Shown one piece after another: positions 24,052 to 35,309 of a stretch of 64,000 nucleotides of DNA. The notes beneath the pieces are model-generated. The model ran no database searches. It saw only the letters and a program-made list of their open reading frames with translations, and was not told the DNA's origin. The translations under genes were made by a program, and so were the position numbers. This DNA comes from Adineta ricciae (Eukaryota > Rotifera > Eurotatoria > Adinetida > Adinetidae). Within the stretch, counting starts at the first letter, position 1. Each line of letters opens with the position of its first letter. The stretch covers positions 1 through 64,000 of the forward strand of contig CAJNOJ010000015.1 of the NCBI GenBank assembly GCA_905250025.1, in the 5' to 3' direction.

Positions 24052-25858
24052 ATGACGAAAAAGTCCGAACAGAATACCACCCAGCCGGGTGGCAGTGTTA
24101 ACGTCACTCCAATATCGATACCGACTTCAACAAGTACCACGACATCAAGTGGTATTGTTATTGTTCAACAACAACCTATCAGTGAACAACAACACTTCGT
24201 ATTGCCCACAGCAAACAATGTAGCACCGATGATTATAACTACACCTTTAGGTAGACAAGACGTTTTTTGTACAAATTTTCGACAGTAAGAGAATTTCATT
24301 TTCTAACTTAGCTGTTCCTTCCATGATTACCCAACAACAACTACAGACAACAACGGTTGTCCAACCACAAACAGTAGCAGCTGCTACCAGTACTTCAACG
24401 ACACTTGTTGCACCTTCAGCTGCTACGACTCCCGTTGCTAACAATACAACAGTTCAAAATAAAACAACTAAATCGCCAGGCCAAGATCGACTTGTTTGTA
24501 GCTTGTGCAACAAAGTCTATCGGTCATCTGCTGGTCTTCGGTATCATAAGAGAAAACGCCATCGAGGTATGAGAGACGAAAACTTGAGTCTATATTCATA
24601 TCTTATGTTCAGATGAAGGTATGCTTAAACCAACTCAATTGCATCGAGTGCGGTGTCTTGAAAGCGGATGTGCTTATCAAATGTTGGCCATATCTGATCT
24701 GAGAAACCACCTAGCTAATCATCATCTGAAAACGGATTACAAAACAACGGAAGAAAAGAAATTCAATTCGTTTGCTGGTAAGAGTTCTTTGCTGACCGTG
24801 ACATTCTTTTGGAGACTTTGAGTAATCTACACCAGAGTTACCGACAAACTTGATCACTCGATTCTCTTCCAAGAAAAGTTCGGATCATACTTTAGGGTAG
24901 ACATGATATTTTATTTTGTTCTTTCCGTGAACAACTCGATGGACTTGCCGCAGTTGAGATCGTATAGGAAATCGATCGTCATTAACTTCAGTGCATGAAA
25001 AGAAATGTCAAGAAGATTTTGATGACATTCAAACAAATTCTTCTCTAGATTAATTGATTTAGCGATTTCAATTGTTTGAAGTCTATATGCATAATATCTA
25101 TTTCTATCTATTTGATTTTACTTTTAGAATTTACTGAATGGAAATCATCATTCGAACAAAGTAGTGGCTCGAAATATGTGAAGAATTGTGGCTCCAAAGG
25201 CAAATCTGAGAATCAAACAACTGAATATTATTATTGCAATCGAACAGGACCATGTAAATATTTACTTGTGCCTCGAGAAAAGACTTTAAACATTGTTTTC
25301 TTCATCTAGATAAACAAAGTCGGCAAGGATGGCGTCGAAACTCCAAAGCTACTGAATCACTTCGTTGCGGAATTCATTGTACTTCCTCGATGAAAGTTGA
25401 CATCAGTCGCAATGATCAAGTATCCGTACAGTATTATCCTGCCCATTATGGTCATACAGCAGAACCACCGTTACAAGCTCCTTCATCGTCAACAACTACA
25501 AATACGGTTCTACCGACAACTAATGGTGAATTAGTTGAACAGTCATCTGTACAACAACAAACTATTCCGCCCATTCAAACAGTCGTACAAGCAGCTGTTC
25601 AACAACAAATACAAACAACGACGACAGACCATTGTGCCAGACTTCAGCATCAACATCATACGCAAACATCGAGTATTATTATCAATATTGCGCCAGTAAG
25701 TTATTTACCTTATGTACGAACGAATGAATGAATGGTATGGAAATAGAAAAAGGGAGAGAGAGAGAGAAAGAGAATCAAATATTTCATTGTTAGACATATC
25801 AAACTGACTTATATCATTTTTTTTCCAGGTGAATACAACAATTATCAAATGCGTGTGA
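24052..25858 (+). CDS. C2H2 finger plus WRKY/GCM-like zinc protein, copy 1
   Basis: Six exons (24052-24250, 24312-24566, 24613-24777, 25128-25253, 25310-25695, 25829-25858) encode about 386 aa. A Thr/Gln-rich, probably disordered N-terminus leads to a C2H2 finger (VCSLCNKVYRSSAGLRYHKR) and a second CxxxxC-H-H unit (RCLESGCAYQML then HLANHH). A third module runs FTEWKSSFE, SKYVKNCG, TEYYYCNR, LRCGIHCTSSMKV and YYPAHYGH. That Cys/Cys/His-x-His pattern with aromatic strands resembles the WRKY-GCM1/FLYWCH zinc folds, which are DNA-binding and common in transposase-derived regulators. A Gln-rich tail follows. A nuclear transcription-regulator role is inferred. A paralogue lies 1 kb downstream. The short last exon is the least certain part. 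Confidence 0.7.
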
Positions 25859-26871
25859 TAAACACGTCTATGTGCGTGTGTACTTGTGTGTTTTATAAAT
25901 GCACAAAGAAAAAGACTAATTTTCCTTTCTTCTCTTCTCCATCTAAATTATTCTAGCCTGAAGATCATCGAATCAACTCAACTCCAAGATTCCAAAAGAA
26001 AAGGAACCGTTGTGTTTTTAATATTTTTTTAAAAAAGTATTCATCGATCTAAGCAGATGATCAAGTTCATTTTTATTTCGATGAATAGTCTATAACAGTG
26101 ACTAGGCAAAAAGAGTATTGAAATAGACGAACGAGAGTTAGATACAGAAAGGAAAACTGAAAGTTTTTTTGTGCACGTTTTTTTTTTGTACAGTGGCTTT
26201 TTTGTGCTCTATACATACACATCTAACATCCGGTCTCTCTTTCTTTCCTTCTTTCTTTCTCAATAAGATACACACACATACGCATGTACACGTGTTCTTT
26301 CTATGTAGAACATATGATGAAATAGGAGCCTCGTCATTTTCATTTTGTTTTTTTTACTGTTGATAAACTCTTTCTCTGTTTTTGGCTTGTATCTTTCTTT
26401 CTCTCTTTCTTTCTCTTTTTGTGTATCTCATTCTTCTATTTGTGGCCTTTTGTTTTTGTCTTCTACACAAGTCGAGAAACTAGCTAGCAGTACACTTATT
26501 TGTGTTTTGCTTTGGTTTTTTTTTGTAGAGGTGCCTTTGTTTTTTCTTCTTCCAAGACATTTTGTTTGTTCGTTTTGTTCGTTGGTTTTTTTTCCGTTTA
26601 TTCATAACTTTTTTTTCCTTTTTTTATTTCGAATACAACCAAAAAAGAGAAAAAAGAAACATTGTACGGGTAAATCAGTTTTATTGACACAATCTTGAAA
26701 TAAGATTTCCTTGATAGCTCTTTGATTAAGAGAAAAAAAAGCGAAAACTAGATTATATATCAATAAAATCGAAACCATGTGTATGACTATTTTCTTTTGT
26801 TTTTAGATTTTTCTTTCTCCTCTTCTCTTTCTTCTCTTGGTTTTTCTTTTCTGTTCTTTCCTCTCAAAAAT
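25859..26871. other. T-rich spacer between tandem zinc genes
   Basis: This stretch consists of long T/C tracts on the plus strand. I see no gene. It probably holds the 3' UTR of copy 1 and the promoter and 5' UTR of copy 2. Confidence 0.5.
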
Positions 26872-28415
26872 ATGACAAAAAAAGGCTTGACGGGAGCCTC
26901 ATCACCGTCAGAGACCTATGATAATAGTGCGCCTGTCGGAGGTCGTTTCGTGTGTTCAATGTGTGCCAAAGTCTATCGATCTGGTGCTGGACTACGTTAT
27001 CACAAGAAGAAACGACATCGAGGTAGGTCAGTCTTATCTAGTAAAAATCAAGCTGAGGGATAATTTCTGACATAAGTCAAATATTGTTATATTAATTATG
27101 TCTATTTTTTTCCGTCGGGGAAGGCGTGGTCGAACCAACAGCGCTTCATCGAGTCAAGTGTCAAGAACCTGGATGTACATATCAAATGTTAGCTATTTCT
27201 GATCTTCGGTATGCTAAAAATCAAATTTGAAAACAAGTTATCGATGGTTTTTTTTTCGATTTCTTAGAAATCATCTATCGAATCATCATCAAAAACCAGA
27301 ATATAAGTGTACAGAAGAAAAGAAATTCACCAGTCATGCAGGTAAATGAATGGAAACTTGGTTTTTCTTGTTCTTATCGTCGTTTTCATTATGAAACAGA
27401 TTTTACTGACTGGAAATCATCGTTTGAAAGTCTAACTGGTTCGAAGTATGTGAAAAACTGTGGTGCGAAGGGCAAATCAGACAACCAAACCACAGAATAT
27501 TATTACTGTAATCGTACAGGACCATGTAAGTAATCCCGTTCTTTGTTTTGAAAATCCGCAACAATCTTGTATCAATTTTTAGTTAGTCAGGGTTTACGCC
27601 GAAATAAAGCTCAGGGTTCATTACGCGGTGGTATACATTGTACATCATCAATGAAAGTTGAAATACAGAATGACGAACATATTACTGTACAATATTATCC
27701 TGCTCATTATGGGCATTCAAACTTATCGGGATCAGATGATTTCCATTTGTCTGAGAATAGTATGACCATGGGAGGTGTGAATGGCAATTCATCGTCTATG
27801 ATTAGCAATGGCCACCAGCAGCAACAAGAACATGCACAACATGCTTCCAATCACTATTCGTCACAAGGTGGTGATTGTTCATCGTCTTCATCACCTGGTT
27901 CGGCATCAACAAGTCCATCAGGCGGTTCAAATTCGAATTCAAATTATCCACTGTCATCGTCAATAATGCAACCTACGGATCGTCAGTCTGTAACTACATC
28001 GAATATATCGATGAAAAACAATAATATGACTAATACTAACATTTCTCATAATCCTATTTCGTTACAAAACCAAATGTCGCATTGTATCATAATATCACCC
28101 TCATTTGTACTTGAAGAAACATTACCGTCACATTCCACTCAACATTCAGCACCGGTGCTTGCTATTCAACAACAGCCGCAACAACAACAACCACCACAAC
28201 AACAAACCAATCAACATCTATCAACAACTACCAATGCTACTTCCACAACAAATTTACTAGCCAAAAAGGACAAATGTGTATCGGATATAATGCACGAAGC
28301 TTTTCAAATTCTTTCCTATTGGCCATTGGATCATCATCACGGCCTTGTGACTGTCGAGAATGAATATCAAATACCTCATTCTCATGTTAATATGGACGAA
28401 CATCTTATGTTCTAA
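26872..28415 (+). CDS. C2H2 finger plus WRKY/GCM-like zinc protein, copy 2
   Basis: Six exons (26872-27022, 27124-27208, 27268-27341, 27400-27525, 27583-28415) plus phase-consistent joins give about 422 aa (five exons if the list is taken strictly). The module order is the same as in copy 1: C2H2 finger (VCSMCAKVYRSGAGLRYHKK), second Cys/His unit (KCQEPGCTYQML), and WRKY/GCM-like module (FTDWKSSFE, SKYVKNCG, TEYYYCNR, GGIHCTSSMKV, YYPAHYGH). The first Cys of copy 1's LRCGIHC is Gly here (LRGGIHC). The N-terminus is much shorter than in copy 1. The C-terminal ~200 residues are Ser/Asn/Gln/His-rich with a terminal acidic/aromatic stretch. The copies share intron positions around the modules, so they are a tandem duplication with diverged flanks. 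Function as a DNA-binding regulator is inferred. Confidence 0.7.
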
Positions 28416-29010
28416 CATTGTTTTCTTCCTTTTTATTTCGTAGTTTTCTCTTTTTCTGGCGCGCATCCTATCCAATGTGATCAAATAACATGCCTTTTGT
28501 TCTTGTTATTGAACACATTTAAAAAAAGAAACAGTGCTTGTTCTCCGATCAACATTGAACAAAACTCTTTTGTTTTTGGACATATACACATATCTACAAT
28601 CATTTGTTTGTTCTTTTTTCACTTCATTTCCTGTCCTACTTTCTGTCGTTCATTCCTTTCCTGATCAATTCTTTGTGTTTCGTTTTGTTTCCGCAAATAT
28701 CTCTTGCTCTTTCCTCCTGTGCTTGTTACACGTACACGGATAACTCGGATGATTATTTTGCACATGCAAATGAAAAAACGAATTAGATCTTTGTTTGGTT
28801 TTTCTTCTCTCTGCTTTTTCTCTTTTTTTTTCTTTCTTCCTTTCTTTCTACATTTCATTATCATCATTGTTGAGAAAGCAAATTCCAACATTTATTTAAC
28901 CAAACAATTACATTAGAAAGATTTTCAAATGTTGATAATGATTTTTTTATATTAATGTATCTTAAGAATGGCATGAATAAAAGTAAATGTTTAAGATAAT
29001 TCCTTTGCAG
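28416..29010. other. Intergenic region, T/C-rich
   Basis: Open frames here are translations of low-complexity tracts. I see no gene. TTTGCAG directly before the ATG at 29011 is a candidate acceptor for a leader or for trans-splicing. Confidence 0.5.
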
Positions 29011-31714
29011 ATGCTATTACAGTATAAAATTCGAGTTTCTCTTTGTTCAATGATTTGTTTACGATTACTGACGAGTACAAACGATACTTTTCAGAACGAT
29101 CAACAAATCACGAGTAATTTGTGTCGAGAATATGGTCGTCGAATGAAAACTCATCTTAATCGTGCTGAGAATGATCGAGTATTGAGTTTATTCGATGAAC
29201 TTATTCAGAAGCATCAAATCAAACCAACTTATATGAATTATCTACTTGCGATGCAAGCAATCACCGGTTCAAAACAGAGAATAGAAGCAGATCGATTGCA
29301 TGATCTCATAGAACAAGATGATTCGATTAGGAATGGAACTCAAGTGCAAAGAGGACTTGTTTACATGTATGCTGTCGCTCTTGGCGATGTTTCCCATGCA
29401 GAAAAACTCGTAGCGGCTATGCCTAAACCAACTCATATCAGTATATTCGCTACTCTTATGACTGTAAGCAGTCTTTTCTGAGTATCAAAGGAAAAGAAAT
29501 AAATATTTATGATTGTTAGGGATATATTCGTCATGGCACGCCTGAAAAAGCTGTGGAACTATTTACTAAAATTGAAAACGAAGGACAATTAACACATGAT
29601 CGATTTTCTTACAACGGTACATATTATTCTATGATAAATGAACGTATTCATACAATATTTTCATTTAGCAATGATCAATGCATGTTCGAAATTAGGCGAT
29701 TATGCTCGAGGAAAAGAAATCGTTGATCGAATTCTCGTAAATAACGATCCACATTTGCTACAGAACACAAATCTTATTACTACGATGATTGATATGCTCG
29801 TAAAATTGTTTCCTCGAAGACTTTCATTTTCGTGAGGAACTTTGTTTCTAAGGGTAAAGCTGGCAGTCATCTTCAACAATGTATTCAATTATTTAACTCT
29901 ATTCAATTGGAAAAACGCACACCATCTCTTTACAACGCGATGATGAAAGCATATAACAAATCAGCTGTGCCAAAAGAAACGTTGGCATTATTCGAACAAA
30001 GAATCGACGAACAATCTTATAAACCTGATCGCATTCATTTTCTTCTTGTATTCAATGCGTGTGAGTTCGAAACAGATAAACTATTAATAAGCTCTTCCCC
30101 AACTATTCAGGTGCAAAAATTGGACGCGTATGTTTGAAAGATGCACACAAATACTATCAAAGAATGCTGAATGATTTGCGTCCATGCGCACGAAATTCTC
30201 ATTGCCGAAACGCTGCTATTGACATGTACGTAAATCGATTCTTGACGTGATCGGAGATGTGACGCAAGTTCATTGCAGGTTTGGTAAGTGTGCAGATCTT
30301 CAAATGGCTAGGAGCATTTTCGAAACAAATCAAGATTTAAACGATATTGTGTCATGGGGAACAATTGTTAGTTTAAATTTCTATTTCAACAGTTGGATCG
30401 AAGGTCTCGACAAGAAATTTGTTTTAGCTCAATACTTATGCTCTGCATGCCAACGGACGACAAGTACTTCATATGTTTGAGCGTATGCAAATGGAAACAG
30501 AGATCAAACCGAATGCACAAATCTATTCCACAGTAGATTTCGTTTTTCAGTTCAGATCGAAGTCGATATTATTGATTGTTGCTACTAGGTGCTCAGTGCT
30601 TGTTCACATTCAGGTTTACTTGACGAAGCGAAGAAAATATTTTTACAATATAAGATTGAATTACCTGAACTTTGGAAATATATTACAATTGTAACGAAAA
30701 TAGAAAAAAAAGATAATTTTTTTCTCTAAGTAGCATTTAGATTGATGCATTAGCTCGAGCTGATCGATTCGACGAAGTAATACATTTAGTAAACATTACT
30801 CGTTTCTTTAAATTTATATTCTTAGGCATTAAAAATGATTGAAAAATACGAATTAACGAACCCACCGTCAATTACAATGTATATGTCCATACTGAGTCGT
30901 GCACGTCGCTGTGGTCTTGTATCAGTGGCTGAAACTATAGTTCGTCGTCTGGAGAATTTGAATACGTTCCGATCGGAAGATTTGAAAGTTGCTTACGTAC
31001 TGCTTGGTACTCTTGTTTGTTAGGTATCTGTTTGTTTTTCTTCATTGGATCTTTTCTCTAGCTAATCTTTACAATGCTCAAGGACGTCGAGAAGATGCTT
31101 TCAAGATTCGACAGTTAATGCGAGACAAGCAGATGAAGAAAATGCCTGGTTTAACGTGGATCGAGATCAATGGAACTTTACATGAGTTCTATTCAAATGA
31201 GTAAACTTCTAATTCTACTTTTCAACGATGTTTTAACCACTACTGTATCCATTTAGTCGTCGTCATAGCCAAACTGATGAAATCTATAAAGAAGTGGCTT
31301 GTATTGATGATGAATTAGAAAAAGATGGACATATGGTAGATAATAATTCTGTGCCTAGTGGTAGTGTACATAGTGGTAATAAAAGATAAATTTCACTTGG
31401 TTGCAACGGAGATTGGTCTGTTTAGAAAAACTAGCCATTGCTCTAGCATTAATTTCAACATCGTCTAGAAGTTCCCTTGTGCTGACAAAGAACTTACGCA
31501 TATGTCCAGATTGTCATGAAATGTTAAAACGCCTATCGAAATTACGCAATCGAAAGATTGTTTTCAGTAAGGAAACTGATAGCTTTCCCTTTGGAACAAT
31601 ACGGTGTCAGACTATGACGAAAAGTTACCAAACAATGTTCTTTTTTTCTTAGGAGATTCATTTCGATACCACGAATTCGACGATGGTCAATGTTCATGCG
31701 GCGATATTCTCTGA
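29011..31714 (+). CDS. Plant-type PLS pentatricopeptide-repeat protein with DYW domain
   Basis: Fourteen exons join in phase to about 658 aa: 29011-29463, 29520-29616, 29669-29799, 29853-30060, 30111-30225, 30279-30366, 30428-30532, 30589-30690, 30741-30776, 30826-31006, 31062-31200, 31257-31335, 31386-31566, 31653-31714. PPR helices are clear: GYIRHGTPEKAVELF, YNAMINACSKLGDY, MIDMLGKAG, YNAMMKAYNKSAVPKETLALF, AAIDMFGKCADLQMARSIF and VLSACSHSGLLDEAKKIF. An E/E+ region (LMRDKQMKKMPGLTWIEI) leads to a DYW cytidine-deaminase-like domain with CPDCHEMLKRLSKL and the terminal DGQCSCGDIL. DYW-PPRs edit C to U in plant organelle RNA; the Arg/Leu-rich start could be a mitochondrial targeting peptide. 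Deviations: the zinc/catalytic HSE is CLE, and the last three residues DYW are DIL. Likely acquired from outside animals. Confidence 0.88.
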
Positions 31715-32090
31715 TTAATCTCTTTTTAATGAACTTCTCAATTTATGCAGCACACAAAACCAATCGGTGTTACAAACAAAGCATCCCAAAATGAAACTTT
31801 TTTATGAGACATTTGTTTGCGCTGTAGTATCTGTCAGTCGGAATCACTTGATAAAACTTTGGGTTTTTTTTCATCCAACATTGTTAATTTATATTTATCG
31901 AACGAAAAATTTGAAGTTTGATTATTTGCATACGCCTACCATATTAATCTTTGAGAGTTCTTGTGCAATGTCTTTCTTTTCTTTGCAACCAAGAAGAAAA
32001 AGAAGTAATATTGTCTGTCGAGTGAAGCACATGTCTTTTTATTTTGCAAGCAGACATGAAGTAATTGTTTAGTGGGTAAATTGGTAACTA
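31715..32090. other. Intergenic region
   Basis: This 376-bp gap between two plus-strand genes shows no gene that I can recognise. TTGTTTAG at about 32063-32070 is an acceptor-like site 20 nt before the next ATG. Confidence 0.5.
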
Positions 32091-35000
32091 ATGTCGGACA
32101 AGAACCATCCTCAAAAAGATCGTCCAGTAAATTTAAATAGATGAACAGTTGTGAGTCTCTCTTTAATTTATGATCATTGCTTAGAGATTTGTATACGATC
32201 ACTCGCCATCTGGGGCTTTACCACCGAATGTAGTGGGAACTGAATCGTCAAAATACACAGTCTTGGTTAAACATATTCCTGCAAGGTGAGTCGGCAGACA
32301 ATTATTGATTTTGCCAGTCGCTTTGGAACATTACGCGCTGAACCTTACATTACTCAAAGTACAGGTACACTTTCAAGTAATAGTATTAGCTCATGTTCAT
32401 CAAGTTTATACTTTAGAAAAACTACGAAAACTTGCTTGTCTTACTTTTACGGAACAGGCCGCTGTTGAAAGTTGCATGAATGGCGATCGTCAAAGTTACA
32501 ATCTCAACGGCTATCCAATCTCTGTACAAAGATATCTTCCTGCTGGTCTGACGTTCACGGAAAGCTATCGTTTGCTGCTTAGTTTCATCGAAACTAGTTT
32601 GAATGTAGTACCGACCGAAGACGATATACGCTCTTATTTTGAGACGAATTATGGAAAGGTGAAAGCATTTGCTTGGACGTCGGAACACACAGCAATGATA
32701 GATTTTGAAGAGTAAGTTTGATTAGTCCTGTTGCTCTGAGAGTGTTCCCTTTTCCAGTTATGATGCCGTCGATCGAGCTGTGTTAAATTCAATTATACAT
32801 ACGATCAATGGAGCAAATATTCGTTTGGAAAAAGTCAAATCTTCGTTTGTGCGAGCAACATGTAAGTAGAATCATACATAATTGAGATCAAGTGCTTTGC
32901 ACCATCGTTGGATACAATCTCTATAGATCTACAGCCCATTGCCGATGGTACAAGATATTGTGTTCGTGTACGGAACATTCCTTCTCATGTAAGTGGTGAA
33001 CGACTGGCAACAGCATTTAACAGCAATGTTTGGGACGTTCTTATTCGCAAAGGAAGATTTCTTGAAAGAGATCCTATGGAAGCATGGATCTTGAACATTC
33101 CGACGATGTTCGAAGCTGAACAGTTAGCGTTGTCTGTCACTGATATTGATGAAGTCAATATTCAATGTGAAGCAATGAAAGAGCCAATAAATGAATGGAC
33201 TCTATGCAGTGGAAACCGTGATGGTTGGTGTAAGCATGACAGAGAATGTATCTATCGGCACATAACTTGTGTATCCGGAGACGAATGTAAAAATGAAGAA
33301 TGTCCATTTAGTCATTCGAAACAACGAAAAATCATTCCCGTGCCAAGGTACAGGCCAGCGGGGTACGTAGTCTATTATTGCCAGGATGACACATAGTTAC
33401 ATGAATATTGTGTGCTACTAGACCAGTTGAACAGCAATATCGTATAAAAATCGATGGGATACCTTACAATATGACACCAACGGAATTAGTCGTGGAATTG
33501 AAAAAACAACCTCCTAGTTTAGTTAAATTTATCGAAGCTCCTGAGGTACCAAAAGGTTCGACTACTCGTCATTTCTACGTCACTCGACAAGCAGCTGAGA
33601 AACTCGCTCGAACACGTGTTTTCCAATGGCATAACTATCCAATTCGCGAAAGTTATATTGTCAAATGTCAATTGGAGTATGATCGAATAGCGACAACAGA
33701 TCATTTGTCGGCTGCAGTCGAGGCCGACATACAAACGAACAATCAACGATTGAGATCCATGTTTGCACGTCAGTATTTATACACGACCTGTTTCTTCAAT
33801 TTTTATCAATTCATATATTCTTCTGTATAGCATTGTCACCTGGTCCAAAGGAAATCAATGGTATGCCATCGAAATGGATATGGACTAATCGTCTGTTGAG
33901 CAATGAAACCAGTCGTGTCTATCTAGTTTATCCATCGGAACTCGCAGACGATCGTTTAGGTGCAATGAAGTTATTTCGACCTGCAAATGATCTTGACTTA
34001 AAACGAGCAAAACGAGAGCTACTGGCTTTGAAAGTATTAGAAAATTCTATAACATCGTTAAATAATTCAGTTGTTGTACACGTCTATCAAAGTAATGTAC
34101 TTGATGCGACGCGCAAAAAGGGCCAACCATTGTGGATAATAACTCAAATTACATCCGAATTAACCTTGGAAGATTATGTTAACCAATACAAATCACAAGT
34201 GACTTTTGAAAATATTTTGAACATAATATGTCAATTACTTGAACTCATTCAGCAGTGTCACAAACATCACATTATTCATCGAAATTTACAACCAAGAAAT
34301 GTCTTAGTCGCACGTAATCAAGATCGAGTATCGTCTACATCTATTAAACTTACACTGATCGATTTCAGCGTAGCTTGGTTCGACCATCAGCAAAAATCGA
34401 CTGATGATCAAGATGATTTAAAAATAATTGAACAAGCTATTGACGAACATTCCAGTCGCACTGGGAACAATATGTGCAATATTCTACAGCGTCTGCTGAT
34501 GGCACGCACAGCGGAACAACGCCGTGATTCATCAATCGATTCACTTAGTATCTGTTACATCCTATTTTGGCTACTGACCGAAGAATGGCCTGACTGTGTA
34601 AACTACACTGGCTTTCCACATCGCGACGATGAGAAACAACAAAAGATTCATGAAAAACTAGGTAAAATTGTCATCTACATAATCTAAATTCTCTAGCCCA
34701 TTTGGATTTCTTAAAAATAATATAGGTGAATTTCAAAATACTGGGCATATTCGGCAGCAAATTATGCACATATTTGACCGTTCATTTGATCCATCTGACA
34801 AGAAATGGTCCGTCGATGAATTGTGGACTTATTTGAACGAAATTCACAAGTCTATGGTGGACTTTGAAGCAGCTCATTTGCATGATTTATTTCCATTAAT
34901 TCCGAACATTACCTCATTAGCAAAAGATGATCAATATGCTCGTTTTGTAACTTTAATAGCTTTTATTAAACAAAGATTCATTCAGCAATATTCTTCGTGC

Positions 35001-35309
35001 GTCAAATGGTCCAACAGTGGTAATAAGTGGTCGAACAAAAATAAAGACATAGAAGTCAAGAATACGGATGAACTCACTTATGGCTATCAAGACCGGCATT
35101 GTTCAACGCCGATTATATGTTTAGTACAATTCGATCTTGAACCTGCTACCTTTTTTGTAGGCAGCATGGACAGTATGGGAACAATGGATTTGAAAATACT
35201 TTGTAACGTGGAGAAAGGAACAGATGATATGGATGTCAGCATGCACTTCGATTTGGCTGTTAAAAGACTCGTTAGAGATAAATTGAAACAAGATTATTCA
35301 TTATTGTAG
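32091..35309 (+). CDS. Multi-RRM and CCCH protein fused to a kinase-like (pseudokinase) domain
   Basis: The model has exons 32091-32126, 32185-32285, 32318-32364, 32405-32711, 32758-32861, 32927-33347, 33422-33768, 33831-34661, 34726-35309 (about 925 aa). RRM-like modules: KYTVLVKHIPA with LACLTFTEQAAVESCMNG; YGKVKAFAWTSEHTAMIDFE; TRYCVRVRNIPSHVSG; and QYRIKIDGIPYNMTPTELV. Between the last two lie CCCH-type fingers (WCKHDRECIYRH and CVSGDECKNEECPFSH). From about residue 455 a protein-kinase fold follows: AMKLF holds the VAIK-type Lys, HRDLKPxN is HRNLQPRN, and DFG is DFS (LIDFSVAWF). The loss of the catalytic Asp argues for a pseudokinase. An RNA-binding regulator is inferred. I know of no named family with this order. 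A 32-bp 'intron' at 32286-32317 is doubtful (see findings). Confidence 0.75.

Noticed and set aside
31336..31385. Apparent frameshift with stop in the DYW region of the PPR gene
   Set aside because: A 50-bp GT-AG intron (GTAGAT...AAAAG) restores phase on both sides, so I treated the gene as intact. The skipped bases do look partly coding, so this is not certain.
29011..31714. Contamination by plant DNA as the source of the PPR gene
   Set aside because: The gene carries short host-like introns and is flanked on both sides by animal-type genes in the same style, so it belongs to this genome.
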